A DNA stretch of 42,677 nt from Flavobacteriaceae bacterium (GTDB taxonomy: Bacteria > Bacteroidota > Bacteroidia > Flavobacteriales > Flavobacteriaceae). Each line of letters begins with the position of its first letter. Position 1 is the stretch's first letter. The translations under genes were made by a program, and so were the position numbers. Positions 34,931 through 42,677 of the stretch are shown here, in pieces. The notes under the pieces were generated by a model. It was not told the DNA's origin, did no database searches, and was given only the letters and a program-made list of their open reading frames with translations. The stretch spans positions 1-42,677 of the forward strand of contig JANSXF010000037.1 in assembly GCA_024743095.1 (NCBI GenBank), in the 5' to 3' direction.

Positions 34931-37468
34931 CTATTCTTTTTCCTTTTTGAGAACGGCTAAAGGAGAGTTCCTAACAATTCCTACACTATTACCTACACCT
35001 AGGGCAAATACCAAAAATGTAATGGCCGGTAAAATAATGGCAAACGGTATGACTGAGGGGACAAAAGTGGTATCAAAGAGCATCCACGCAAGCAAAGTGC
35101 TTCCCAAGACCGCTAGCACAACACCCATTAAGGCTCCCAAAAATCCTAAAATGGTATACTCGATTGCAATCATTTTTAAGATTTGAAAGGTTTTGGCCCC
35201 TAGGGTTCTAAGCAATGCTCCTTGTTTTACCCTTTGATGTTTGCTACTATATATAGCTCCCATTAACACCGCGACACCAACAAATATGCTGAAAAATGCC
35301 ATAAAATTGATGATCCAACCTATTTTGGCCAAGATGTCTTCCAAAAGTTCAAGTATCCGTTTTAAATCCAAAATGGATACATTAGGGAAATCACTCACCA
35401 GTTTTTGCTGGAGTTTGGCAGAACTGTCATCATTAGGTGTTCTAAGGGTCATAACACTAAACTGTGGGGCATTTTCCAACACACCGGAGGGGAATACCAC
35501 CGAGAAATTAGGCTGCAATCTGCTCCAATCCACCTCTCTTATGCTTTGCACAACCGTATTCATGATTCTACCTTGAACATTGAACGAAACCGGGTCACCG
35601 ATCGTTACCTTGGCCATGTTGGCAAAATCACTGCTTACGGAAATCGGTATATCCTTATCTGAATTGAAATTGTTCACCCATTTACCCTCGATCACTTTTT
35701 CGGAACCTATAAGACTGTCCCTATACGTAACCCTGAATTCATGGTTCAATATCCATCTGCCCACTTGTGATGTAGTATCCTTTCGAATATCTTCCACATA
35801 TTTTCCATTGAGGGTCTCCACCCTCATGGTCACAATAGAAATTTTATCTATCACAGGCATGCCCGAGGCTTCAATAGTGTTGGATACGTCTTCGACCTGC
35901 TGACTTTGGATATCCATGAGAATCATGTTCGCACTGTTTGCACTATCCTCAATGGCAGCCTTTTCCAACAACATATCCTTGGTAAAATATAACGTACTGA
36001 TTAAAAATGTGCCTATTCCTATGGCGAGTACCAATACCAAGGTCTGGTTTTGCGGACGAAACAAATTCTTTAGGCTTTGGCGAGGAACAAAACCCCATGA
36101 ATACGGGAAAAATCTTTTCAATAGAGCCATAAATAATCGGGCAACTGCGGTCAAAATCAAAAACACAACCAATAGGCCTACCACAAAAAAGAAAGACCTC
36201 AATGAATCATCCAATAACCAATATGAAAACCCGAAAACAAAAGATATAATTCCAAATCCCACAAGTAACGTGGCTCTTTTTGAACGGGTTTGGGTTTCCT
36301 GTACCACTCGCAATGCTTGCAATGGAGATACATACAGGGTTTTCATTAATGGATAGAGGGCAAACAACACAGACATGGCCAACCCGAGCGATAGTCCCAA
36401 GACGATGCTTTGGAGAGATAGTGCAATGTCCACCTCAACGGGAATCAAATCTCCCAATAGTATGGGAAACAGTTGTTGTAGTCCATAGCCTATAATGGTT
36501 CCCAAGAGACCACCAACGATTCCCATACAAGCTATCTGAACAAAGAAAATCAAATAGCTCTGCTTTTTTGAAGCACCTAAACATTTGAGCACGGCAATGG
36601 ATTTCACCTTCATTTGAACATAGATGCCCATACCGCTGGCAATACCTACACACCCCAACAACAATGCAATAAATCCGACCAGATTAAGAAACTTTCCGAA
36701 GTTTTCATATCTCCTGCCCAAGCGCCTAGCTTCGGACAAATGGGTGTCCAGGTCGGCATCTTCAGCATCGAGAACAGGTTCTACTTTTTCACTCAACAGT
36801 GCCATATCCTGACCCTCATCTGCCTTGAAATAATATTTGTACTCGATTCGGCTACCCGTCTGCACCAACCCCGTGGTCTGTATAAATTGAAAAGGAATCA
36901 GTACGGGTGGGGCAATGGCCCCAAACACAGAAGTACTTCCTGGCACATTTTCCAAAGCTCCTGCAATAGGTAGTGTGACTGCCCCCAATTTAATGCTGTC
37001 CCCTTTTTTTAAATTGAGCTGTAGCATGGTAGTGGCATCAACCAAAGCTCCACCAGCCTTAAAGCTTGTCTTCGCCGAGGATGGATTGGTTTCCAAATCT
37101 CCGTAAAAAGGAAAACCTCCTTCAACTCCCCTAACTTCCATTAACTTGGTTCCGTTGTTTCCTGGAAAAGCGGCCATGGATAAAAAATTGATTTCCTTGG
37201 CATCGGAGCCGCCCAAGGAGTCCATTATTCCTTGAACCTTATCATTTACAGGTCTATCGCTTTCTATGACATAATCCGCACCTAAAAGAGATTTGGATTG
37301 TAGGGCTATATTTTCTTTCAACAGTCTACTAAAAGAATGGACACTGACCACTGCGGCCACCCCCAAGGTAATGGAGAAGACAAACAGTAAAAGTTTACCG
37401 TAACTTGCCTTTCCATCGCGCCATGCCATTTTTAGCAGCCATAAAAATCCAGCGTTGTTTTTTCCCAT
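34931..37468 (-). CDS. ABC transporter permease, FtsX/YbbP type
   Basis: The 845-residue permease has an N-terminal membrane helix (about 25-45), a periplasmic MacB-like domain and two FtsX-type transmembrane blocks (about 255-400 and 715-840), plus helices at 405-450 and 475-495. The layout matches YbbP/lysophospholipase-linked FtsX permeases. The start is ATG 37468, two bases after the stop of the ATPase gene; the upstream TTG at 37474 is unlikely. Its stop abuts the converging FGE gene directly. Confidence 0.93.
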   Translation of the reverse strand: MGKNNAGFLWLLKMAWRDGKASYGKLLLFVFSITLGVAAVVSVHSFSRLLKENIALQSKSLLGADYVIESDRPVNDKVQGIMDSLGGSDAKEINFLSMAAFPGNNGTKLMEVRGVEGGFPFYGDLETNPSSAKTSFKAGGALVDATTMLQLNLKKGDSIKLGAVTLPIAGALENVPGSTSVFGAIAPPVLIPFQFIQTTGLVQTGSRIEYKYYFKADEGQDMALLSEKVEPVLDAEDADLDTHLSEARRLGRRYENFGKFLNLVGFIALLLGCVGIASGMGIYVQMKVKSIAVLKCLGASKKQSYLIFFVQIACMGIVGGLLGTIIGYGLQQLFPILLGDLIPVEVDIALSLQSIVLGLSLGLAMSVLFALYPLMKTLYVSPLQALRVVQETQTRSKRATLLVGFGIISFVFGFSYWLLDDSLRSFFFVVGLLVVFLILTAVARLFMALLKRFFPYSWGFVPRQSLKNLFRPQNQTLVLVLAIGIGTFLISTLYFTKDMLLEKAAIEDSANSANMILMDIQSQQVEDVSNTIEASGMPVIDKISIVTMRVETLNGKYVEDIRKDTTSQVGRWILNHEFRVTYRDSLIGSEKVIEGKWVNNFNSDKDIPISVSSDFANMAKVTIGDPVSFNVQGRIMNTVVQSIREVDWSRLQPNFSVVFPSGVLENAPQFSVMTLRTPNDDSSAKLQQKLVSDFPNVSILDLKRILELLEDILAKIGWIINFMAFFSIFVGVAVLMGAIYSSKHQRVKQGALLRTLGAKTFQILKMIAIEYTILGFLGALMGVVLAVLGSTLLAWMLFDTTFVPSVIPFAIILPAITFLVFALGVGNSVGIVRNSPLAVLKKEKE

Positions 37469-37470
37469 GA

Positions 37471-38148
37471 TCAACCTATGGTTTCTTCTATCTTACCTGA
37501 CCTCAACCGGATACTTTTATCTGTTTTTTTGGCCAATTCCAAATCGTGGGTCACAATAACGAGTGCCGTACCCTGCTCTTTGTTCAATTCAAACAACAAC
37601 TCCTCTATCCGGGCACCTGTATCATCGTCAAGGTTCCCAGTGGGCTCATCGGCAAAAAGAATGGATGGCTTATTGGAAAAAGCTCGGGCAAGGGCCACGC
37701 GCTGTTGCTCCCCGCCTGACAATTGCGATGGATAATGTTCTGCCCTATTCAACAAACCTACCTTTTCCAGCAGCTCCCTACCATGGTCGGAAGCATTTTT
37801 GACCCCTCGGAGTTCCAAGGGTACTATTACGTTTTCCAAAGCGGTCAAAGTGGGCAATAATTGAAAGTCCTGAAAAACAAACCCTACGTTTTGGTTTCTT
37901 AAAACTGCTCTTCCATCTTCATCGAGCCCCGACAAACTTTCACCACAGAGCCATATTTCACCGTCATCCGTGGTATCCAATCCGGCACAAAGCCCCAATA
38001 ATGTAGTCTTACCACTGCCCGAAGGCCCTACTATGGCAAAACTTTGACCTTTGTCCACATCAAACGAGACGTTATTGAGTACATTTAGGTCGTGTTCACC
38101 GCTCCGATAAGTTTTAGAGAGGTTTTGAACTTTTAATATCTTTGACAT
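37471..38148 (-). CDS. ABC transporter ATP-binding protein, YbbA/LolD type
   Basis: The 225-residue ATPase has Walker A GPSGSGKTTLLG (about 39-50), signature LSGGEQQRVALARAF, Walker B ILFADEPTG and a switch His in IVTHD. It drives the FtsX-type permease encoded next. In E. coli ybbA-ybbP lie next to tesA, and the same pairing is seen here with the divergent esterase gene. Confidence 0.95.
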   Translation of the reverse strand: MSKILKVQNLSKTYRSGEHDLNVLNNVSFDVDKGQSFAIVGPSGSGKTTLLGLCAGLDTTDDGEIWLCGESLSGLDEDGRAVLRNQNVGFVFQDFQLLPTLTALENVIVPLELRGVKNASDHGRELLEKVGLLNRAEHYPSQLSGGEQQRVALARAFSNKPSILFADEPTGNLDDDTGARIEELLFELNKEQGTALVIVTHDLELAKKTDKSIRLRSGKIEETIG

Positions 38149-38190
38149 ACCATGCTTTTGGTTAAAACTCTCAAAATACTAAAATTGTCC

Positions 38191-38889
38191 ATGATCAAGA
38201 AAAACTCTGCCCTCAACAAGTCGTTAATGTTATGTTATTTTTTGATGCTGGTACTCGCAAGCTGCGGGGAAAAGAAACAGCAAAAAGAGGACAACCAAGC
38301 TTCTGTTGAGGAAGAAATGGTCGAGGGGACAACGGAGTCGAGCAAAAAAATCCTTTTTTTTGGGGATAGCTTAACGGCCGGTTATGGTTTAGAGCTTGGT
38401 CAATCTTTCCCGTCGGTCATACAACAAAAAATTGATTCCTTGGGTTTGAATTATGCCGTGATCAATGCAGGATTGAGCGGCGAAACCACGGCAAGTGGCA
38501 AAAACAGATTAGATTGGGTATTGGAGGATGATATGGATATCGTCATCATTGAATTGGGAGCCAATGATGGTCTCAGGGGTGTTCCGCTTTCCGAAACCAA
38601 AACGAATCTTCAGGAGATGATAGACCAAGTGCAGGAAGACCTTCCAAATGCCAAAATCATATTGGCCGGAATGAAGATTCCACCAAATATGGGACCCGAG
38701 TACACATCTGAGTTTGAAAACATATTCCCAACATTGGCAAATCAGGAAAATATTGCCCTAATCCCCTTTTTACTGGAAGATGTTGCAGGAATTCCCGAAC
38801 TCAATCAAGGAGATGGTATCCATCCTACCGTTGAGGGTCAAAGATTAGTGGCCGAAAATGTTTGGGAGGTACTCAAGCCAATGTTGTAG
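38191..38889 (+). CDS. tesA: SGNH-family esterase lipoprotein, TesA-like
   Basis: The 232-residue lipoprotein (lipobox LASC, lipid on Cys25) has the SGNH blocks FGDSLTAGYG (Ser), NAGLSGETT (Gly), ELGANDGLRG (Asn) and DGIHPTVEGQ (Asp/His). TesA-type enzymes hydrolyse acyl esters, thioesters or lysophospholipids in the periplasm. I use ATG 38191; the frame also opens at 38152, only 3 bp from the divergent ATPase start, which leaves no room for promoters. Its acidic linker after Cys25 separates the enzyme from the membrane. Confidence 0.92.
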   Translation: MIKKNSALNKSLMLCYFLMLVLASCGEKKQQKEDNQASVEEEMVEGTTESSKKILFFGDSLTAGYGLELGQSFPSVIQQKIDSLGLNYAVINAGLSGETTASGKNRLDWVLEDDMDIVIIELGANDGLRGVPLSETKTNLQEMIDQVQEDLPNAKIILAGMKIPPNMGPEYTSEFENIFPTLANQENIALIPFLLEDVAGIPELNQGDGIHPTVEGQRLVAENVWEVLKPML

Positions 38890-38913
38890 GCAACCTTAAA
38901 AGTAATCCACAGC

Positions 38914-40347
38914 TTAAAAATCCCAAAGCAAGGGCAATAACAGGAATACGGCCAATGACATAATTGCAATGGAAATAAGGTTCATTAAAAATCCGGTCCG
39001 TACCATATCCGGAATCCGAAGGTACCCTGAGCCAAAAACGACTGCATTGGGCGGGGTTGCCACTGGTAACATAAAGGCACATGATGCTGCCGAAGTGCAT
39101 GCTACCATCAGTAAATAAGGATTTATGCCCAAAGTCAAGGCTAGTGGGGCCAAAACGGGAAGCATCATTGCTGTGGTGGCCAAATTGGAGGTAACCTCTG
39201 TCAAAAAGTTGACGCATGTAATCACCAACAGTAGCAATATGAAGAGTGGAAATCCTTCAAAAAATGCCATTTGTCCTCCAAGATAGCTTGCCAGACCTGT
39301 TTCTTGAAATCCTTTGGCAATGGCCATTCCTCCTCCGAACAATAAAATTATCCCCCATGGAATCTGTACGGCTTCTTTCCATTGAATCAATGGCCTTCCT
39401 GACTTGTTCGCAGGTATGATAAAAAGTAAAATGGCCGATCCGATGGCTATAATGGTATCATCTATATTTGGAATTATTTTTTGTAAAAAAAATGATCTGG
39501 ATATCCAACAAAAAGCTGTCAAAACAAAAATGAAGAGGACCATCTTCTCTTCTTTTCCCAAGGGTCCCAGTTCCTTTAAAAGTCTATTGATCTCTTCTTT
39601 ACCACCAGGAAAACGTGACCTACGCAATGGATAGGCAAGTCTAGTAAGGTATAACCACGCCAATACCAAAAGTAGGGATGCTACGGGCAATCCAAATTTC
39701 ATCCATTGCCAAAAACTGATGTCCACTCCGTAGGTTTTTTGGACAAATCCTGCAAAGACCAAGTTTGGCGGTGTTCCAATCAATGTGGCGATTCCCCCGA
39801 TAGATGCGGCATATGCGATGGCCAACATTAATAACTTACTGAAGATTTTGTTCTCATCTTCGGGCGTGTCGGGGTTGTCCTTGAGTTGCTTTACTATAGA
39901 AATAGCCATGGGCAACACCATAACAGTGGTAGCTGTGTTGGAAATCCACATGGAAAGAAAAGCTGTGGCCACCATAAAACCCAAAACTATGGTGTACATA
40001 TTTGTACCGATGGTCTTTATAATTTGCAGGGCTATCCTTTTATGCAGGTTCCATTTTTCAATGGCCATGGCCAACATAAATCCCCCCATATACAAAAACA
40101 CATACTTATGCCCATAACTGGCTGTGGTATCTCCCAACGGAATAGTGTCCAACAACGGAAAAAGCACAATCGGCAACAATGCCGTAACTGCTATGGGAAG
40201 TACTTCAAAGACCCACCAAATCCCTATCCATACAGTTGCTGCCAATATGTCCCGCCCTTGTGGCGAAAGCCCTTCCCCATTAAAAAAGTGGTGAATCAAA
40301 ATAAATAGAAGAGGCCCCAATACGGCCCCGAACCTTTTGTACGACAT
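38914..40347 (-). CDS. SLC13/DASS family sodium:anion (dicarboxylate) symporter
   Basis: The 477-residue membrane protein has about 11-12 transmembrane helices. The two SNT-type substrate/sodium loops are visible: WISNTATTVMVLPMA in the N-terminal half and LTEVTSNLATTAMMLPVLA in the C-terminal half. GTPPNLVFAGF and VATPPNAVVFGSG follow the same repeats. It probably imports di- or tricarboxylates (or other small anions) with sodium, as expected of a marine organism. It follows the lyase-like gene after a terminator, so it may be transcribed separately. Confidence 0.93.
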   Translation of the reverse strand: MSYKRFGAVLGPLLFILIHHFFNGEGLSPQGRDILAATVWIGIWWVFEVLPIAVTALLPIVLFPLLDTIPLGDTTASYGHKYVFLYMGGFMLAMAIEKWNLHKRIALQIIKTIGTNMYTIVLGFMVATAFLSMWISNTATTVMVLPMAISIVKQLKDNPDTPEDENKIFSKLLMLAIAYAASIGGIATLIGTPPNLVFAGFVQKTYGVDISFWQWMKFGLPVASLLLVLAWLYLTRLAYPLRRSRFPGGKEEINRLLKELGPLGKEEKMVLFIFVLTAFCWISRSFFLQKIIPNIDDTIIAIGSAILLFIIPANKSGRPLIQWKEAVQIPWGIILLFGGGMAIAKGFQETGLASYLGGQMAFFEGFPLFILLLLVITCVNFLTEVTSNLATTAMMLPVLAPLALTLGINPYLLMVACTSAASCAFMLPVATPPNAVVFGSGYLRIPDMVRTGFLMNLISIAIMSLAVFLLLPLLWDF

Positions 40348-40370
40348 ATCGTTGTTGTTTAGTTATGTAC

Positions 40371-40411
40371 AAAAAAAGGGACGGTGGCCATGTGCGGCGC
40401 ACCATCCCTTT
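40371..40411 (-). terminator. rho-independent terminator after the PcRGLX-like gene
   Basis: On the minus strand AAAGGGA-T-GGTG pairs with CACC-G-TCCCTTT around a 13-nt loop (one internal mismatch), and is followed by a run of seven T. It is 17 bp past the stop of the lyase-like gene and before the transporter start. It is the clearest terminator in the window. Confidence 0.75.
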
Positions 40412-40427
40412 CTGAAGATTACTAGAT

Positions 40428-42677
40428 TTAGTCGATACTTTCCTTATCCATCCAATACAATAAATAAGGAATATTATATGCGTGGGTCCAACCAAATACC
40501 CGGAGTCCTTGATTGGTCTGCCAGTTGGTAAATCGTTTCTTGCTCATGGGGAGGTTAGAGATTTCCAAAAGGTCATCGCTGTATGTCTCCGCATTTTCAT
40601 AGTCTTCCGGTGATTTTGGCAGTTCACCTATTTTCAACATTTCTGCTCTTGTCAACGCTTCGTTCAAATATACTTTTTCACCACTTATTTCATAACCCAA
40701 CAACAATGGGTAAATGGTCGCCAGATAAGATTCCATTTCGTGGTTCAATGGAGGTACGTCCCTGACCCATCTGGCATGCTTCAACAATGCCTTTCTTACC
40801 TCTTCATTTCCTGTTATTTGCTGATATTTATAAAGTCCTTGTGCCACGTAGGTCTGGCTGTATCCATATCTATCCAATAGCAAGTTGCCCCCTTGACGTT
40901 CTTGAAACTCCAACATTAATCGGACCCTTTCATCCAATTCGTCTTTATATTTTTGAAGCTTGGTAGCATCGTATAGCTCTACTAAGTTCAGTACTGATAA
41001 ATATAGTCTTCTGCCCCTTAGGTCGTGCTCTCCCCAAATGCGGTTAATGTAAGTGTCCCCGGTCATTTTGGCGACTTCCAATGCTCTATGGTCCGCCGAT
41101 AAGTAATAATCTGCGATCCACCCTTGAATCCAAACATGGGCGCTTAGAAGTGCGTACCAATGTTCGTTGGCATGCCTCCTTCCTATGCCAAGGTATGGTG
41201 TGGACTCCGGTTCTTTCTCATAATTCCAAAAATCGATGGCATCATTGATCTCTCCATAATAGGTTCGCTTTTTTGGCCAATGGATGTTATCCACATCCAT
41301 GGTGTGCCTACTCATCGCTTGAGCCATTTTGAAGTACTCAGGATCTCCTGTTCTCATAAAATTGGTCCACAGCATAAAATCCACGGTAGGTTCGTTATTG
41401 GTCCATTGCACCCATCTGCCATCAAAAAAGTAACTTTTTCCGTCACCATAATTGAACATGCCATACCATGGCTCGTTCTTTTGGCTATATGCCCACCACT
41501 GGTATCTGTACTGCAATGCGTTTTCAAACTCTGGATGAGTTTCGGAGGCAGGTGCCATATTCCCATACACTTTTGAATTTGTGTACCACTCGGGAGTGGC
41601 ATGTGCTACCGGGCTTTCGGTAACATACTCCATTTTGTCGCCCACGGATGCCGTGGCATCGTTATCGTGGAAATAATAAACAAATTCTGTGGTCTTGGTG
41701 ATGCCTTGGGCAAAATTATCCAACATTCCTCCATCGGGTTCGGTATTGTGCCTTGCAAAGTTCATTGGGCCATTTTCTTTGGGCCAAATACTTCCCAACA
41801 GAATATTGTTGGCGGGATCTACTTCTATCCCTTTTGGGTATTCTTTCATGAAATTCTTAATGCCCAGACCAACACCTCTTTTTCCATCGGTTACATTGAT
41901 CCAGCCTTTGGCTTTCTGGGTTTGGGCCACATTGGTTTCACCTTTGGAGACGGTTGCCTTAAAATCCAACTCCGCTTCTGCATCACCGTTCTTTCCTTTC
42001 TTGCTGAAGTTGTTCATGTAAAGGCTTCTTAAACTAATGCTTTTACGTCTATCCGGTCCTTTTTGCAATAATTGAACCGGTGTTTCATCATTTACGGCAA
42101 CTTCCTCCATAACGGTATCCGCTTCATCATTTTTCCAAGAGCCTTCATAAAGGGGCATTGAAACGTTCACATTATCATCCAAATGATATTTTAGCTGGAG
42201 TCCAATAGCGGCAATCTGATCGTTCGGCTGTATCCAGCCCATATCATCTTCGGTACTCTCGGATATAATTTCCTGGTTCTGCGTTGCTATATTGGCATGC
42301 TCTCCCTTTTGCTGTTTGTGCTTGTCCGGAACGCCTGTGTAGGTCATCGTATGCAATACTTTTATATAGCTCTTGCCTGCATAGGCATGCAACCAAATGG
42401 TAAATGGTGATAGGTTGTTATCTTCCCTATTGTAGGTATAGGTCCCTTCTATTCGGAAAATGCTGTGCAAGGGGCCCGAGCCCTTTTCCCTAAAAACTTC
42501 GTTGATCACTGCTTTGGACGCATCAATTCCCGAATCGTCTAAAAGGTCAAAGAAAGATCCCCTGTTTTTCTCCGGTGATGAACCGATCAGTTCTTCATCG
42601 GTAAACTTTCCATCTTTGTTGGAATCCAGAAAGACCTCATCCAAAAAACCGTTCCCTTTTTTATGTATCGAAAAAGA
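40428..42677 (-). CDS. PcRGLX/YetA-like polysaccharide lyase-type protein (5' end outside the window)
   Basis: The frame is open through the right edge of the window (no stop between 42644 and 42677), so the N terminus is missing; at least 749 residues are present. An EF-hand-like loop DSNKDGKFTDEE near the start suggests calcium binding. A beta-sandwich-type region follows. The last 300 residues (from about GRRHANEHWYALLSAHVW) look like an alpha/alpha toroid, as in PcRGLX/YetA-like proteins (exo-rhamnogalacturonan lyase, PL26-like). I assign the family by remembered architecture only; a related ulvan-type lyase is an alternative. Signal peptide cannot be checked. The sulfatase pair nearby suggests breakdown of a sulfated algal polysaccharide. 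Confidence 0.8.
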   Translation of the reverse strand, partial: SFSIHKKGNGFLDEVFLDSNKDGKFTDEELIGSSPEKNRGSFFDLLDDSGIDASKAVINEVFREKGSGPLHSIFRIEGTYTYNREDNNLSPFTIWLHAYAGKSYIKVLHTMTYTGVPDKHKQQKGEHANIATQNQEIISESTEDDMGWIQPNDQIAAIGLQLKYHLDDNVNVSMPLYEGSWKNDEADTVMEEVAVNDETPVQLLQKGPDRRKSISLRSLYMNNFSKKGKNGDAEAELDFKATVSKGETNVAQTQKAKGWINVTDGKRGVGLGIKNFMKEYPKGIEVDPANNILLGSIWPKENGPMNFARHNTEPDGGMLDNFAQGITKTTEFVYYFHDNDATASVGDKMEYVTESPVAHATPEWYTNSKVYGNMAPASETHPEFENALQYRYQWWAYSQKNEPWYGMFNYGDGKSYFFDGRWVQWTNNEPTVDFMLWTNFMRTGDPEYFKMAQAMSRHTMDVDNIHWPKKRTYYGEINDAIDFWNYEKEPESTPYLGIGRRHANEHWYALLSAHVWIQGWIADYYLSADHRALEVAKMTGDTYINRIWGEHDLRGRRLYLSVLNLVELYDATKLQKYKDELDERVRLMLEFQERQGGNLLLDRYGYSQTYVAQGLYKYQQITGNEEVRKALLKHARWVRDVPPLNHEMESYLATIYPLLLGYEISGEKVYLNEALTRAEMLKIGELPKSPEDYENAETYSDDLLEISNLPMSKKRFTNWQTNQGLRVFGWTHAYNIPYLLYWMDKESID

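Overview
The window looks like a chromosomal segment of a marine Flavobacteriaceae (Bacteroidetes; a Muricauda/Maribacter/Zobellia-like genome is my guess). The reasons are moderate-to-low GC, promoter-like TAnnTTTG -7 elements without Shine-Dalgarno sequences, many lipoprotein signals, a Cys-type sulfatase paired with a formylglycine-generating enzyme, and family choices typical of the group (DUF4159-MoxR-DUF58-BatA set, CbpA/CbpM, two-domain universal stress proteins, REC-Crp fusion regulator). Genes are densely packed. I see no rRNA, tRNA, CRISPR array, insertion sequence or phage gene.

Layout. (1) 209-11068, minus strand: a probable single operon tldD-tldE-DUF4159-moxR-DUF58-batA-DUF4175-like-membrane protein, with most of the later genes touching or overlapping. 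(2) 11429-12844, plus: cardiolipin synthase. (3) 12839-26006: a stress island with D-lactate dehydrogenase-like enzyme, a small unknown protein, an eRF1-like protein, four universal stress proteins, a PAS-PAS histidine kinase with a REC-CNB-HTH(Crp) response regulator, a TerB-like protein, CbpM and CbpA, Upp, a beta-CASP metallo-beta-lactamase nuclease and an ATP-cone/Mrr-like nuclease. (4) 26048-31849, minus: outer-membrane factor, membrane fusion protein and RND pump. (5) 32134-34930, plus: lipoprotein sulfatase and lipoprotein FGE. (6) 34931-38889: YbbA/YbbP-type ABC transporter divergent from a TesA-like SGNH esterase lipoprotein. (7) 38914-42677, minus: SLC13/DASS anion transporter and a PcRGLX/YetA-like polysaccharide lyase that runs off the right edge.

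Main finding. Seven transcription units of the stress island share an FNR/Crp-type palindrome, TGA(T/C/G)-N4-(A/G)TCA. In each unit it lies 32-33 bp, centre to centre, upstream of a Bacteroidetes-type -7 element, which is the geometry of a class II activator site at about -41.5. The units are unknown protein-ldhA, eRF1-like, usp2-usp1, usp3, terB-like, usp4 and cbpA-cbpM. The two-component pair encoded in the middle of the island has a Crp/FNR-type output domain and is the natural candidate regulator. The site that would activate terB also sits over the predicted start of the kinase-regulator operon, which suggests negative autoregulation. Together this describes a compact, self-contained stress regulon: ATP-binding stress proteins, co-chaperone, translation/ribosome factor and fermentative dehydrogenase under one switch.
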